Shown piece by piece: positions 44,310 to 51,976 of a DNA stretch of 52,669 bases; the first letter of the stretch is position 1, and every line of letters starts with the position of its first letter. The notes below the pieces were generated by a model. It made no database searches and was not told the origin of the DNA. It saw only the letters and a program-made list of their open reading frames with translations. The stretch is from Bradyrhizobium sp. SRL28 (GTDB lineage Bacteria; Pseudomonadota; Alphaproteobacteria; Rhizobiales; Xanthobacteraceae), in NCBI RefSeq assembly GCF_018596315.1, contig NZ_JAHEAG010000039.1, positions 1 to 52,669 on the forward strand, read 5' to 3'. A program made the position numbers and the translations under genes.

Positions 44310-45368
44310 CTAAAGACCCGCTCCGTGGACATTAGCAATACCTTCGTTCCCATTCTTCATCAGGTCGATCAGGCTTTTGTTGTCGATTAACGGCAGCGTC
44401 ATCATCGGCGCGATCAAACACCCGCTTGCGTGATTTTCGGTGCTACCCAAGCTACGGCTGACAACTCCTTTCGTTATAATGCCTCCACCAACCAAAATGG
44501 GACTGCCGCTCATTTTGCCAGGAATTTTTGCGTCGAACTCGAAGTTCGGTCCCGGCGTTGAGTTTTGCTTCTCGGTCATGTTGTCCGGGTAAATGCTTGT
44601 TACGGAGCCAACGGAAACAACCAATTCTGGCTGGTAGTCATCGCCTCCAAATCGAATGTTCCTCATCTCGGGATAACCAATCGCAACGGCGCGGTCGCCA
44701 AGTTTGAGATTATACCGGCCGATGTTCAGCGGCTGATAGGGGCCAATCAACGGCTGTTCTCGAACTTTGCAAACTGCGATATCGAGGTCTGCTTTAAATT
44801 CAGGTGCTAGATGCAGAAGCGGGCTTTCAACATCTCTACCCCAATGAAGCGTCCACTCAAATGGGCACATGAACCATTTTGCTTCGCGCATTAGCGGATG
44901 CATTTGAAAGGGAGCATTTTTCAGAGCTGGGTTGGCGGGCAGCAACGTTCCGAATCGCAGGTCGTCGCCCAATTTCTTCGCGTCTCTGGTTACTTGAGTG
45001 ACGCTCGTATAATTTTCGTCTACTGGATCACGAATTACGTGCGCAGCGGTTATCAACAGACCGGACGCGCTGATGAAAAAGCCGGTGCCGATGCAGCGCA
45101 TCTCTTCATCGCCGTCATTCCATGCGACGATAGGTACGATGCTTTGCCGAACTAGAAATTCAGTGGTGCCAAACGTGGCGAAGAAGTTGTTCATTATAGG
45201 ACCCGGGCTTTGGGTCATAAGAGTGACTTCATTTTCGATTTTGAAGTAGTCCTTTGAGAAACCCTTTCTGGGTTTGAGGTCTATGCCCTTAAGATCGTGA
45301 CCAGCCCAAACGCCCGCCTCGTTCTTTCTCCAGATCGATTTCAATATTCCGATGTCGTCCATTTGCAT
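44310..45368 (-). CDS. Trypsin-like serine protease
   Basis: A 352-residue S1-type protease domain. The triad is visible: His110 in LLITAAHVI, Asp196 in KADLDIAVC and Ser287 in GKMSGSPIL. The N-terminal 70 residues (to about NNFFATFGTTEFLVRQS) are an unfamiliar extension. No signal peptide is seen, so it acts in the cytoplasm. Cytoplasmic trypsin-like domains are recurrent in conflict systems as effectors or activators. It lies in a same-strand string: two membrane proteins, this protease, SIR2, DUF2285. A protease that cleaves or releases SIR2 is one reading; evidence is only position and motif. Confidence 0.82.
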   Translation of the reverse strand: MQMDDIGILKSIWRKNEAGVWAGHDLKGIDLKPRKGFSKDYFKIENEVTLMTQSPGPIMNNFFATFGTTEFLVRQSIVPIVAWNDGDEEMRCIGTGFFISASGLLITAAHVIRDPVDENYTSVTQVTRDAKKLGDDLRFGTLLPANPALKNAPFQMHPLMREAKWFMCPFEWTLHWGRDVESPLLHLAPEFKADLDIAVCKVREQPLIGPYQPLNIGRYNLKLGDRAVAIGYPEMRNIRFGGDDYQPELVVSVGSVTSIYPDNMTEKQNSTPGPNFEFDAKIPGKMSGSPILVGGGIITKGVVSRSLGSTENHASGCLIAPMMTLPLIDNKSLIDLMKNGNEGIANVHGAGL

Positions 45369-45455
45369 CTGCCCTATTTGCCGAGCTTCAGCGGGGGCAT
45401 AGTTGTCACTCCCATAGCTAGGTAAACATCAGCAGGCCAGCCAGCCCTCGGCGTT

Positions 45456-45881
45456 TTACTTCCTGTTCGTTTTCTGAAATTCCGCTATCGCATCAACTGT
45501 CCGACCGATGGCCTGCTGCATCCCTAGTTGAAAGCAGCCCCACACAAGGAAGGCAAAAATTGCGATGAGCATCCGTCTTGCCTTATGCATCCATGCCCAC
45601 CACCCACGTCGGGGTGCGGCGGGTTCTTTCCGGCTCCTTCCGCCGGGAATTTTCATGGTGAACAGCCAACTGAAAAATGCCTGCAAAAAGAAAATCAGCA
45701 ACACATGGCAAAGAAAATAGAGTCCATAGAGCCAGGGATCCTTGGTTACCTGCGCGGCTACTCCCAGCGTGGCAGTGATTATCAACCAGGATATAAATTT
45801 GAACGACCAATCGACTAATGATCTGAAGCGCTCCAGAAACGGGTGATCGTCGGGAAGTTCGCCGCCAAAACGAAAATGCAT
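45456..45881 (-). CDS. Small membrane protein, hypothetical
   Basis: A 141-residue protein with three probable transmembrane helices (about 27-45, 50-73 and 106-125), joined by a basic cytoplasmic loop (KIPGGRSRKEPAAPRRG). No family recognised. It is the second of two membrane protein genes upstream of the protease-SIR2 pair, 87 bases before the protease, and could be a membrane partner or simply a neighbour. Confidence 0.65.
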   Translation of the reverse strand: MHFRFGGELPDDHPFLERFRSLVDWSFKFISWLIITATLGVAAQVTKDPWLYGLYFLCHVLLIFFLQAFFSWLFTMKIPGGRSRKEPAAPRRGWWAWMHKARRMLIAIFAFLVWGCFQLGMQQAIGRTVDAIAEFQKTNRK

Positions 45882-46014
45882 TCATTTCCCCGCATCACTC
45901 ATGGGTCGCCGAAGCGCCGCCGGGAACGCGTCAAATCTTTCAAAGGCGCTTATTTAGGGACATTCACGTGCGTCTCGGTGCAGGTCATCAGCAATCGAAA
46001 GCTTTTAACGCGTC

Positions 46015-46818
46015 CTATTTCGGATAGATCGGGGCAGCTTCGTACTCTCGACGCTTCTTTGTCAAAAGTTGCTGCTTCTCGTTAATCCACGTCCAGAATC
46101 GTCCCGATGTAGCAGTGTTGAACTCAGCCATGAATTTATTGCTTTTAAGATAGAGCGGAACGTTGGCGTCTTGCTGCTCTAGCGATTTGATTTCCGCAGC
46201 GAGGTTCTTCGCGCTGCTGACCGCCTCGAACGGATTCCAAACGAGTGCCGTTGCATCGTGATGTATGTCGGGAAAGATCATGTATCTTCCGGCCGCATCA
46301 AAATACTTGTTGAGAGCAATCTCTGTAGTGTCCGCATATGCGGATAAATTCGCTGCGGCCGTCTTGTTCAAAATCCTATCCATAAGGGACTTGTTCAAAC
46401 GTGCACCGGCTGTAGATGCGGACAGTACTTCAGTGCTTAGCAAGCCATATAATTCATCTATCGCCCGAATGCGCTGCTCGATGTCATAGGCCGTAAATCG
46501 CTTTTCTAGCGGTGCCGGAGATTGCGAGGCTGCTTCCACCGCTAGTCCCACCACCTCAGGCTTGCTCGCAAGCTTTGTTTGCTGCCAAACGAATCCGCAG
46601 GCGGCGATAACGAGACCGAAAGCGATGAGATAATTCGGCGAAACAAACGACATCGGCTGCGCCCATATGACCATGCAAACGACCGCAAAGAGTCCCGACG
46701 ACCAAAAGATTGATCTAGCAATCCAAGCATGCTGCGGGTTTGGCCATATCAGGGGAGCCACCCCGGCAGCGATCTGGACCGCGAATAAAAAAAGCGTAAG
46801 GAAGAGCGCGGTATCCAT
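46015..46818 (-). CDS. Membrane-anchored hypothetical protein
   Basis: A 267-residue protein. Three hydrophobic helices fill the first 80 residues (FLTLFLFAVQIAAGVAPL; FWSSGLFAVVCMVI; LIAFGLVIAACGFVW). The remaining 190 are soluble and mostly helical, with no recognised domain. It is the first gene of the leftward string that ends with SIR2 and DUF2285. It may sense envelope disturbance, but nothing in the sequence proves this. Confidence 0.65.
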   Translation of the reverse strand: MDTALFLTLFLFAVQIAAGVAPLIWPNPQHAWIARSIFWSSGLFAVVCMVIWAQPMSFVSPNYLIAFGLVIAACGFVWQQTKLASKPEVVGLAVEAASQSPAPLEKRFTAYDIEQRIRAIDELYGLLSTEVLSASTAGARLNKSLMDRILNKTAAANLSAYADTTEIALNKYFDAAGRYMIFPDIHHDATALVWNPFEAVSSAKNLAAEIKSLEQQDANVPLYLKSNKFMAEFNTATSGRFWTWINEKQQLLTKKRREYEAAPIYPK

Positions 46819-47086
46819 TGCGCGACCTTAGACGGAGATTCGCGTCGAGCGCGAGGTGCGCCGCCTAAACTCTCCACAGGTGTGTATAAGCGTCGATATG
46901 TCTCGCCGTAGATAGTCCAACGGGAATCGCGGCACAAATGTGAACACATCAAGCGCAAGTCGTTGATATGGTTCGGCCTTTGAAGCCAGATGACTTCCTT
47001 GTGCAGGAAGGGCTGGGGCGTCTAGGCGACCACCCCCCAATACCTAGCGGCTTGCCAATTTGTTCACGATTTGTACTATTCTCGGG

Positions 47087-47317
47087 ATGAAGAAAAATGA
47101 CCGCGAAATCGAAATCCTGTTCAGGCGGCTTCGCCTCTACGACCGGCTAGAGCGCAGGGCGGAAGGGCTCGTTCGCACAATCCAGAGGGTAATGAAGGAG
47201 CGCTATGGGCCTAGATCGCGTCCGTTCCGAAATCGAGCACATGCGCGCCCAGGTCGGAAGACAGCGCAAGGAAATCCTCCAGCTTCAAAGGGCAGGGATT
47301 TCCACTGCCTCGGCTGA
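47087..47317 (+). CDS. Small hypothetical protein, possibly frameshifted
   Basis: A 76-residue frame. The first 40 residues (KKNDREIEILFRRLRLYDRL, then RTIQRVMKERYGP) look real and helical. The last 30 are the shadow of the overlapping downstream gene, so the natural end may have been lost by a frame change near 47205. TTGTTC and TACTAT upstream (about 47060-47079) resemble a promoter. Function unknown. Confidence 0.45.
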   Translation: MKKNDREIEILFRRLRLYDRLERRAEGLVRTIQRVMKERYGPRSRPFRNRAHARPGRKTAQGNPPASKGRDFHCLG

Positions 47318-47504
47318 ACTCCTCCTTGCAAGGATGCACGCCAAAATCGACGACCTTTGTGCTGAGCGTGAACGGCTCAAGAAGGAGCAGGGCGGGCCAC
47401 GAAAGGGCGTGTGCTTGGCGGCCGGAGTTGGTGATGGCAGAGCCGCTGAAATGGTACGACGTGAACGCGGCCGACAATTCGCCTTGGATCAGCGCGCTCG
47501 CTGA
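47205..47504 (+). CDS. Small coiled-coil hypothetical protein
   Basis: A 99-residue protein: GLDRVRSEIEHMRAQVGRQR, then ILQLQRAGISTASAELLLAR and KIDDLCAERERLKKE. The first 65 residues are a regular coiled coil of a type frequent in Bradyrhizobium (recollection). The C-terminus overlaps the next gene and is of low complexity. Function unknown. Confidence 0.6.
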   Translation: MGLDRVRSEIEHMRAQVGRQRKEILQLQRAGISTASAELLLARMHAKIDDLCAERERLKKEQGGPRKGVCLAAGVGDGRAAEMVRRERGRQFALDQRAR

Positions 47505-47901
47505 AGTGCGCCACCTGGCTACGCGCGAGGGCTACTGCTTTCAACACGTCCAGGCGATCACCGTTGCGGTCGATCAGTACGCAGAGAAAGCGCTAGGCAA
47601 CCGCGACTACTTTCGCAACAAGCCGTATGGTGGGCTAGCTCGCGCTCATTCGCTCTTCGCGATCGTGCCCGACATGGACGTCGCCGAAATAGATGTGCCA
47701 GCAGGGCTGCAGTTTTGGTTGAGTGTGCAAGTGCACTGTGAGGAACAGTGCAGAATATTTCAAATGCCAAGGTTGCGTTTGATGCGCGCGGTCTCCGCTT
47801 CAATACCCAGGACGATGCTCTCAACTTTGCCCGCCAGAGCGTCGAGCGCGGTCGGCGCTGGGTCCGCCAGCGGGGGTTCTCCTGTTCCGAGGACTACCTG
47901 A
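47434..47901 (+). CDS. Hypothetical protein, uncertain 3' end
   Basis: From the ATG at 47434 the first 70 residues (EPLKWYDVNAADNSPWISAL, ATREGYCFQHVQAITVAVDQ, ALGNRDYFRNKPY) match a small rhizobial hypothetical type as I recall it. After about 47640 the frame enters sequence that also encodes, on the other strand, the end of the 262-residue convergent gene, so the true stop may be earlier and the tail artefactual. Function unknown. Confidence 0.5.
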   Translation: MAEPLKWYDVNAADNSPWISALAEVRHLATREGYCFQHVQAITVAVDQYAEKALGNRDYFRNKPYGGLARAHSLFAIVPDMDVAEIDVPAGLQFWLSVQVHCEEQCRIFQMPRLRLMRAVSASIPRTMLSTLPARASSAVGAGSASGGSPVPRTT

Positions 47902-48548
47902 AGCACCGGGCGCGCATCAATGTTTCCGGTCGTATCCTCCGCGAAGCGACAAAATTCGAGTTCGTTGCGCAGATCATTCCACTTGTTGATTCCGATCTGA
48001 TTCTCTCCGCCACGGAAGGTCATGCTGGTGGCTTGGCCGCCCAGTCCAAAAACGACCCCTTTAGAGTCGAGCGACATGCGAAGAATACGCTGGTGCTTGC
48101 TAGGTCCGGCGACGGAGCTGAGTGCATAGAGCATGTCGTCTCCTCCATAATGCGCGTTGAATGCTCTTACGAAGGTCACAAGGTCCGCATTGACCTTCTT
48201 GGTTTTTGCCGCCGTTTCGTCATCCAGGTTCTTGGCGGTTTTCCCGAAGGGAAAGTAGACTCCGCGCGAGTCGGGTCTACCCAATTCCACCGCAGCGTCG
48301 CAGACAGCCTGATCCAACGAGTGGCGAAGATCGTTGACGATGCCATAAGCCGCATAGCGCAGCGCCGGAAGGCGGTTATGGAAGCGGAGCTTGACGATTT
48401 TTTGCTTGGTATTCGGGTCTTGGCTGTAAATCATGTCGTAATTGCAAGACTCGATAAACGTCTCGCACGCCGATCTAAAATTGACGATGCTTGTTTTTGC
48501 CCCATCGATGAGTAGCTTGGGGCTTTCAAACGGTGCGAAGTCATCCAT
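47760..48548 (-). CDS. Hypothetical protein (262 residues)
   Basis: A soluble protein starting DDFAPFESPKLLIDGAKTSI. A segment YGIVNDLRHSLDQAVCDAAV suggests a helical bundle with an Arg-His pair, reminiscent of but not clearly a HEPN fold. No family was recognised. The frame runs back to 48710 but the ATG at 48548 is favoured, because it meets a convincing divergent ATG at 48547 head to head. The upstream 54 codons are hydrophobic nonsense. Confidence 0.65.
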   Translation of the reverse strand: MDDFAPFESPKLLIDGAKTSIVNFRSACETFIESCNYDMIYSQDPNTKQKIVKLRFHNRLPALRYAAYGIVNDLRHSLDQAVCDAAVELGRPDSRGVYFPFGKTAKNLDDETAAKTKKVNADLVTFVRAFNAHYGGDDMLYALSSVAGPSKHQRILRMSLDSKGVVFGLGGQATSMTFRGGENQIGINKWNDLRNELEFCRFAEDTTGNIDARPVLQVVLGTGEPPLADPAPTALDALAGKVESIVLGIEAETARIKRNLGI

Positions 48549-48684
48549 GGCAAAAACCGACGATTTGCAAGCAACCAAAAATCTGATGAGCGCCCTCGTG
48601 CGGATGAAGCCAAAGCCGCACGAGGAAATGAAGATCGGGAAGAAGGCTAAGAAACCGAAATCGAAGAAGAAGCCCGGCAAGTGA
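48547..48684 (+). CDS. Small lysine-rich protein (45 residues)
   Basis: AKTDDLQATKNLMSALVRMK followed by a very basic tail (KIGKKAKKPKSKKKPGK). This suggests nucleic-acid or ribosome binding. A similar small type is, as I recall, frequent in Bradyrhizobium. Its start codon overlaps that of the divergent 262-residue gene. The stop codon lies inside a hairpin. Confidence 0.6.
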   Translation: MAKTDDLQATKNLMSALVRMKPKPHEEMKIGKKAKKPKSKKKPGK

Positions 48685-48690
48685 GCCGGG
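48673..48690 (+). terminator. Hairpin over the stop of the lysine-rich gene
   Basis: CCCGGC and GCCGGG flank AAGTGA and are followed by ATTCTCGTTGTT. It fits a weak intrinsic terminator between two convergent genes. Confidence 0.45.
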
Positions 48691-48760
48691 ATTCTCGTTG
48701 TTGGCGGCACAAATGAAAAGTGTGGCTCGCCAGAATCTTGGGCGTCCTCATTGACGTAAA

Positions 48761-49060
48761 TCAGACCTTCTTTGCGAAGGGCATCAGAACGAACAAGTCT
48801 TGATCGCCGGTTTGCCCGACAAGGCGCGCGTCCTTAAAGTCAGGCATCCCGATCAATGCCATATCAGTGCTGGTATTGATCGCCGCTTTGATGCTGGCAG
48901 CAACGCCATTAATGTCTTTCGAAGATTCGAAAAGCAGAAATGAAGTTGGATCAACCCACCATTTGGAGCTGATTAAGCGTACCGCCTCAACTAAGTTGTC
49001 GTAGCGAACGCGGTAGCCTGCATCGTTGTGAATGCGAAATGTAGTCCAGTAACCGGCCAT
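48761..49060 (-). CDS. Hypothetical protein (99 residues)
   Basis: A small soluble protein: WTTFRIHNDAGYRVRYDNLV, KWWVDPTSFLLFESSKDING, then DQDLFVLMPFAKKV. The alternation of beta strands and helices suggests a compact alpha/beta fold. I do not recognise a family with known function. It is convergent with the lysine-rich gene. Confidence 0.6.
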   Translation of the reverse strand: MAGYWTTFRIHNDAGYRVRYDNLVEAVRLISSKWWVDPTSFLLFESSKDINGVAASIKAAINTSTDMALIGMPDFKDARLVGQTGDQDLFVLMPFAKKV

Positions 49061-49437
49061 GTTTGGCGCCTTTTCAAATGTGGGGCCGACTTGACGACAT
49101 GGGCGAGTCAGGAGTTTAGTCCCGTTGCTACCGACCGATGGCCTGCCGTCAGCCCCTAGCTGAGAATGGCAGGATCAAGGGGGCTCGCCCTTCGCGGGAG
49201 CGAGTCCCCGATTCGGTTCCGACTATAGACCGATTCTCCTTTGGGTAGCGTCCGTTCCGTATTTGTACTGGTTTTCCACAACCTTAGGCTTTCGAGCGCC
49301 AGCGCAAGAAGCGCTCGCTGCCTGCTTCTTATGGACGATTTTCGTTAGTGCTGCGGTACGTCATGCCCCCGAGCGATGACCATGCGAGGGCTATGGACGC
49401 AATCGCAAAGGGGTTATTTAGCTAGGATCATGCTGGC
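49061..49437. other. Intergenic region with a strong hairpin
   Basis: About 375 bases without a supported gene. At 49179-49208 GGGG, one mismatch and CTCGC pair with GCGAG and CCCC to form a stable stem. No T run follows. A small RNA or an attenuator is possible; a tRNA was considered and rejected because no cloverleaf arms fit. Confidence 0.45.
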
Positions 49438-50415
49438 ATGAAGGCTTTGGTCTACCGCACTACTTCAGGACAATTTCAGGGCTGGGGACCTGTCCACCTG
49501 CAGCAGCCGCGCGGCTATGCTTACGCAACGCCGACCCATTTTGTGCATGTTTACGGAATTGCTGATGGAGTTTGGGTGATCTCGCCAGGGCTGACGGTGA
49601 GTATGGGGAAGCAGGGCTCGTTGGAAGATTGGGTCAAGCAGCAGTTCGGAGCGGAAGATGTTGAGTCGTCGCTACTTGATGTTGGAGAGTCGATAGAGGG
49701 CGTCTGGCGGCCGGGCATTCATTTCGACAAGGATATGATTGCAGGGCTGGCCCAAAATCAAACCGACTTGCGATCAGCGGAGCAGCGCCTCTTATTGCTG
49801 ATCGAGCGGCTCGACGAACTATTGCTTTTCATTGAGCCGACCCCTCAATCTTTGGGTGCATTCAGCCAAAAGACGAGAGAGTTACTAATTTTGGCGTGCA
49901 CTGATGTCGAGGCGCAGTGGAAATATTACCTGGACAAGGCTGGCGTCATCCCGACAGGCCAGGGATTCCGCACCACCGATTATGTTCGGTTGAAGGATCC
50001 GCTATCCCTGCCGGACTATGAAGTGTCATTTCCACGGCATTCGGCTGTGGTCCCGATCCGACCGTTCTCTACATGGAGTTCTGCCGCGCCTACGCAAAGT
50101 CTCCCTTGGTACGATCAGTATAACCAGGCAAAGCACGACGGGCTAAACCGGCTTTCGTCCGCTACGGTTCTCGCGTGTATGCAGGCGGTAGCGGCTAATC
50201 TTGCAATGTTCAGCGTTCGTTTCGGACCCCACAGGCTATTTGGCGGGCAGGGTATGCTGTCGGCTCTAGTCAACAGTAATCTGTCTGTGTCGCTTCGCGA
50301 CTGCGACGCAAAAAGCTTTTACCCGCCGGTTGTCGATGTCTCGTCCAGACACATCTCTATGACCTGGGGGCACGCGAACCAACTTCCACCAACGCCCAAA
50401 CCCTTCATACTTTGA
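49438..50415 (+). CDS. Hypothetical protein (325 residues)
   Basis: A soluble protein of unknown family. The first 110 residues are beta-rich with aromatic residues (VYRTTSGQFQGWGPVHLQQP). A helical middle (LLLLIERLDELLLFIEP, ELLILACTDVEAQWKYYLDK) is followed by WYDQYNQAKHDGLN, a pattern seen in some HEPN-like helical bundles; this likeness is weak. It is followed on the same strand by a trypsin-like protease gene 185 bases on, so the two may work together. Confidence 0.6.
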   Translation: MKALVYRTTSGQFQGWGPVHLQQPRGYAYATPTHFVHVYGIADGVWVISPGLTVSMGKQGSLEDWVKQQFGAEDVESSLLDVGESIEGVWRPGIHFDKDMIAGLAQNQTDLRSAEQRLLLLIERLDELLLFIEPTPQSLGAFSQKTRELLILACTDVEAQWKYYLDKAGVIPTGQGFRTTDYVRLKDPLSLPDYEVSFPRHSAVVPIRPFSTWSSAAPTQSLPWYDQYNQAKHDGLNRLSSATVLACMQAVAANLAMFSVRFGPHRLFGGQGMLSALVNSNLSVSLRDCDAKSFYPPVVDVSSRHISMTWGHANQLPPTPKPFIL

Positions 50416-50600
50416 CGAGCGTAGTTTGCGGCGAACCGGGGACGCCCCAATTTGCGCGAACTGTGCAACAAACTGTGCAAGTCTGGTCGCGGCGTTTTTC
50501 CGGTGACATCGGAATGTTGTGCACGCAGTACTTCGTCTCTCCCTGATCCGTGACGGCAGGATATAACGCTAGAGAATATCCAAACAACGGCTGGTTCCTA

Positions 50601-51371
50601 ATGTCCGTCCCTGCGAAACGGCTAGTATATTCGGCACTCAGGATATCGGTGCTGCACTTTGGTCCCGACGGCTCCCCAAAGGAGATTCACGGAACCTGCT
50701 TTCTGGTGAAATCAGGCGCCGCGCTATACGCCGTGACGAACAGGCACAATCTGGACCTGTCTTTCAAAGACAGGAAATACGTGGGCTTCACCTTGGGGGA
50801 CGTTAAAATATCCGGCTACTCGGAAACGGACCACTACTACGAGACAATTCCGACGGAACCGGTTCAGTTCTTGTTCGCGACGAACCCGGCAGAAGACGTG
50901 GCCGTATTGGATCTGACCGATCGAAAAATGCAATTCATGCGTAGGCGAAAACAGGGTGAAACTGCAGGAGCAGCGCTCGGACCGCCGTCGCTTATGAATC
51001 TCGATGTTGGAATGCTCGCTACAGGTGACGACCTGAAGAAACTGGCACCTGGCGCTCCGATCTTAATGCCCAGCTATTCCCTTCTGTACGATAAGAGCAG
51101 CGAGCGTCCAGTCATGCGAGGAGGCATTGTTTCGAGCGATCCCGAGAGCGATTATCATAGTGAAAGCCAAGAGCCAGCACGTCGAGTGTTATTTCAGGCG
51201 CAGTCAGCAGAGGGGGCGTCAGGAGCGCCCGTTTTCGCGCAACTTGCGGGGGAGGCTGTGCTCCTCGGCGTGAACGCTGGTCAGCTTATAATCGGCGGAA
51301 TGCCTTCCGGCTTTTCTTATTGTTTTAAGGCTCAATGTATCCGCGAGTGTATCGACAGATGGGCCCGCTAA
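50601..51371 (+). CDS. Second trypsin-like serine protease
   Basis: A 256-residue S1-type protease. The triad is His49 in AVTNRHNLD, Asp99 in NPAEDVAVLDL and Ser207 in EGASGAPVF. No signal peptide or extra domain is present, so it is probably cytoplasmic. It is shorter than, and clearly different from, the protease at 44310-45368. The frame is open from a GTG at 50550, but the ATG at 50601 starts just before the domain. The 325-residue unknown protein upstream is on the same strand. Role unknown; defence or stress proteolysis is possible. Confidence 0.75.
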   Translation: MSVPAKRLVYSALRISVLHFGPDGSPKEIHGTCFLVKSGAALYAVTNRHNLDLSFKDRKYVGFTLGDVKISGYSETDHYYETIPTEPVQFLFATNPAEDVAVLDLTDRKMQFMRRRKQGETAGAALGPPSLMNLDVGMLATGDDLKKLAPGAPILMPSYSLLYDKSSERPVMRGGIVSSDPESDYHSESQEPARRVLFQAQSAEGASGAPVFAQLAGEAVLLGVNAGQLIIGGMPSGFSYCFKAQCIRECIDRWAR

Positions 51372-51433
51372 TCGTTGCTATGGGCCACGTGGCAGAAGTG
51401 CCACCCGAACAGCAAGTGAGCACTGAGGGCTGG

Positions 51434-51976
51434 CTATGGCGACAGAGCTAGCGGTATAGGACCCGGCCGGAGCGGTCGCCCTTTGTGCTGCCATCGAATG
51501 GCTAACTCAGGATTTGTCATCCATCGATAGTGCAGCCTACGGAAGCTACGAAAATACAGATCCGCGTTATGCGCTTTGCGGATGTGATCAATCAATTTCG
51601 CCGTATCATTCATGGCGTCTAGGACAAATCCCTTCCAGAACACATAGCAAATGCGCTCATCGAACGTTTCGTTTTCAATGCCGACAGCCATCAGTTCGAA
51701 GACGTTCAGATAGCTTCTCACCGCCTGATAGTGCTTTGTCGCGCAGAACTGGGTAAGGTCAGTGGTTCCTTTTAGAACTTCGACCCCTGCTCTGTAGTTG
51801 TCGTAAGCTTTCAGCAGCTTGTCATCCATCTCTGCCTTAAGAAAGAAATCGATTGCAGCTCTGCGCCGGGCGACTCCCTTCTGTGCGAGCAGAGACCATG
51901 TGGCGACTGTTAGAGCCGCAAGTGCGACAACAACAGTGCCTATTGGTGCAAGTTTCGCGATTGCATCTAATTCCAT
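51434..51976 (-). CDS. DUF4760-like membrane-anchored protein
   Basis: A 180-residue protein. One N-terminal transmembrane helix (IGTVVVALAALTVATWSLLA) is followed by ARRRAAIDFFLKAEMDDKLL and YLNVFELMAVGIENETFDER, the DUF4760 pattern. The soluble part faces the cytoplasm by the positive-inside rule. Function unknown; the family is widespread in proteobacteria. Convergent with the second protease gene. Confidence 0.72.
   Translation of the reverse strand: MELDAIAKLAPIGTVVVALAALTVATWSLLAQKGVARRRAAIDFFLKAEMDDKLLKAYDNYRAGVEVLKGTTDLTQFCATKHYQAVRSYLNVFELMAVGIENETFDERICYVFWKGFVLDAMNDTAKLIDHIRKAHNADLYFRSFRRLHYRWMTNPELAIRWQHKGRPLRPGPIPLALSP

Noticed and set aside
49141..49240. tRNA-like hairpin region
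   Set aside because: A single strong stem is present, but no D, anticodon and T arms with the usual invariant bases could be fitted.
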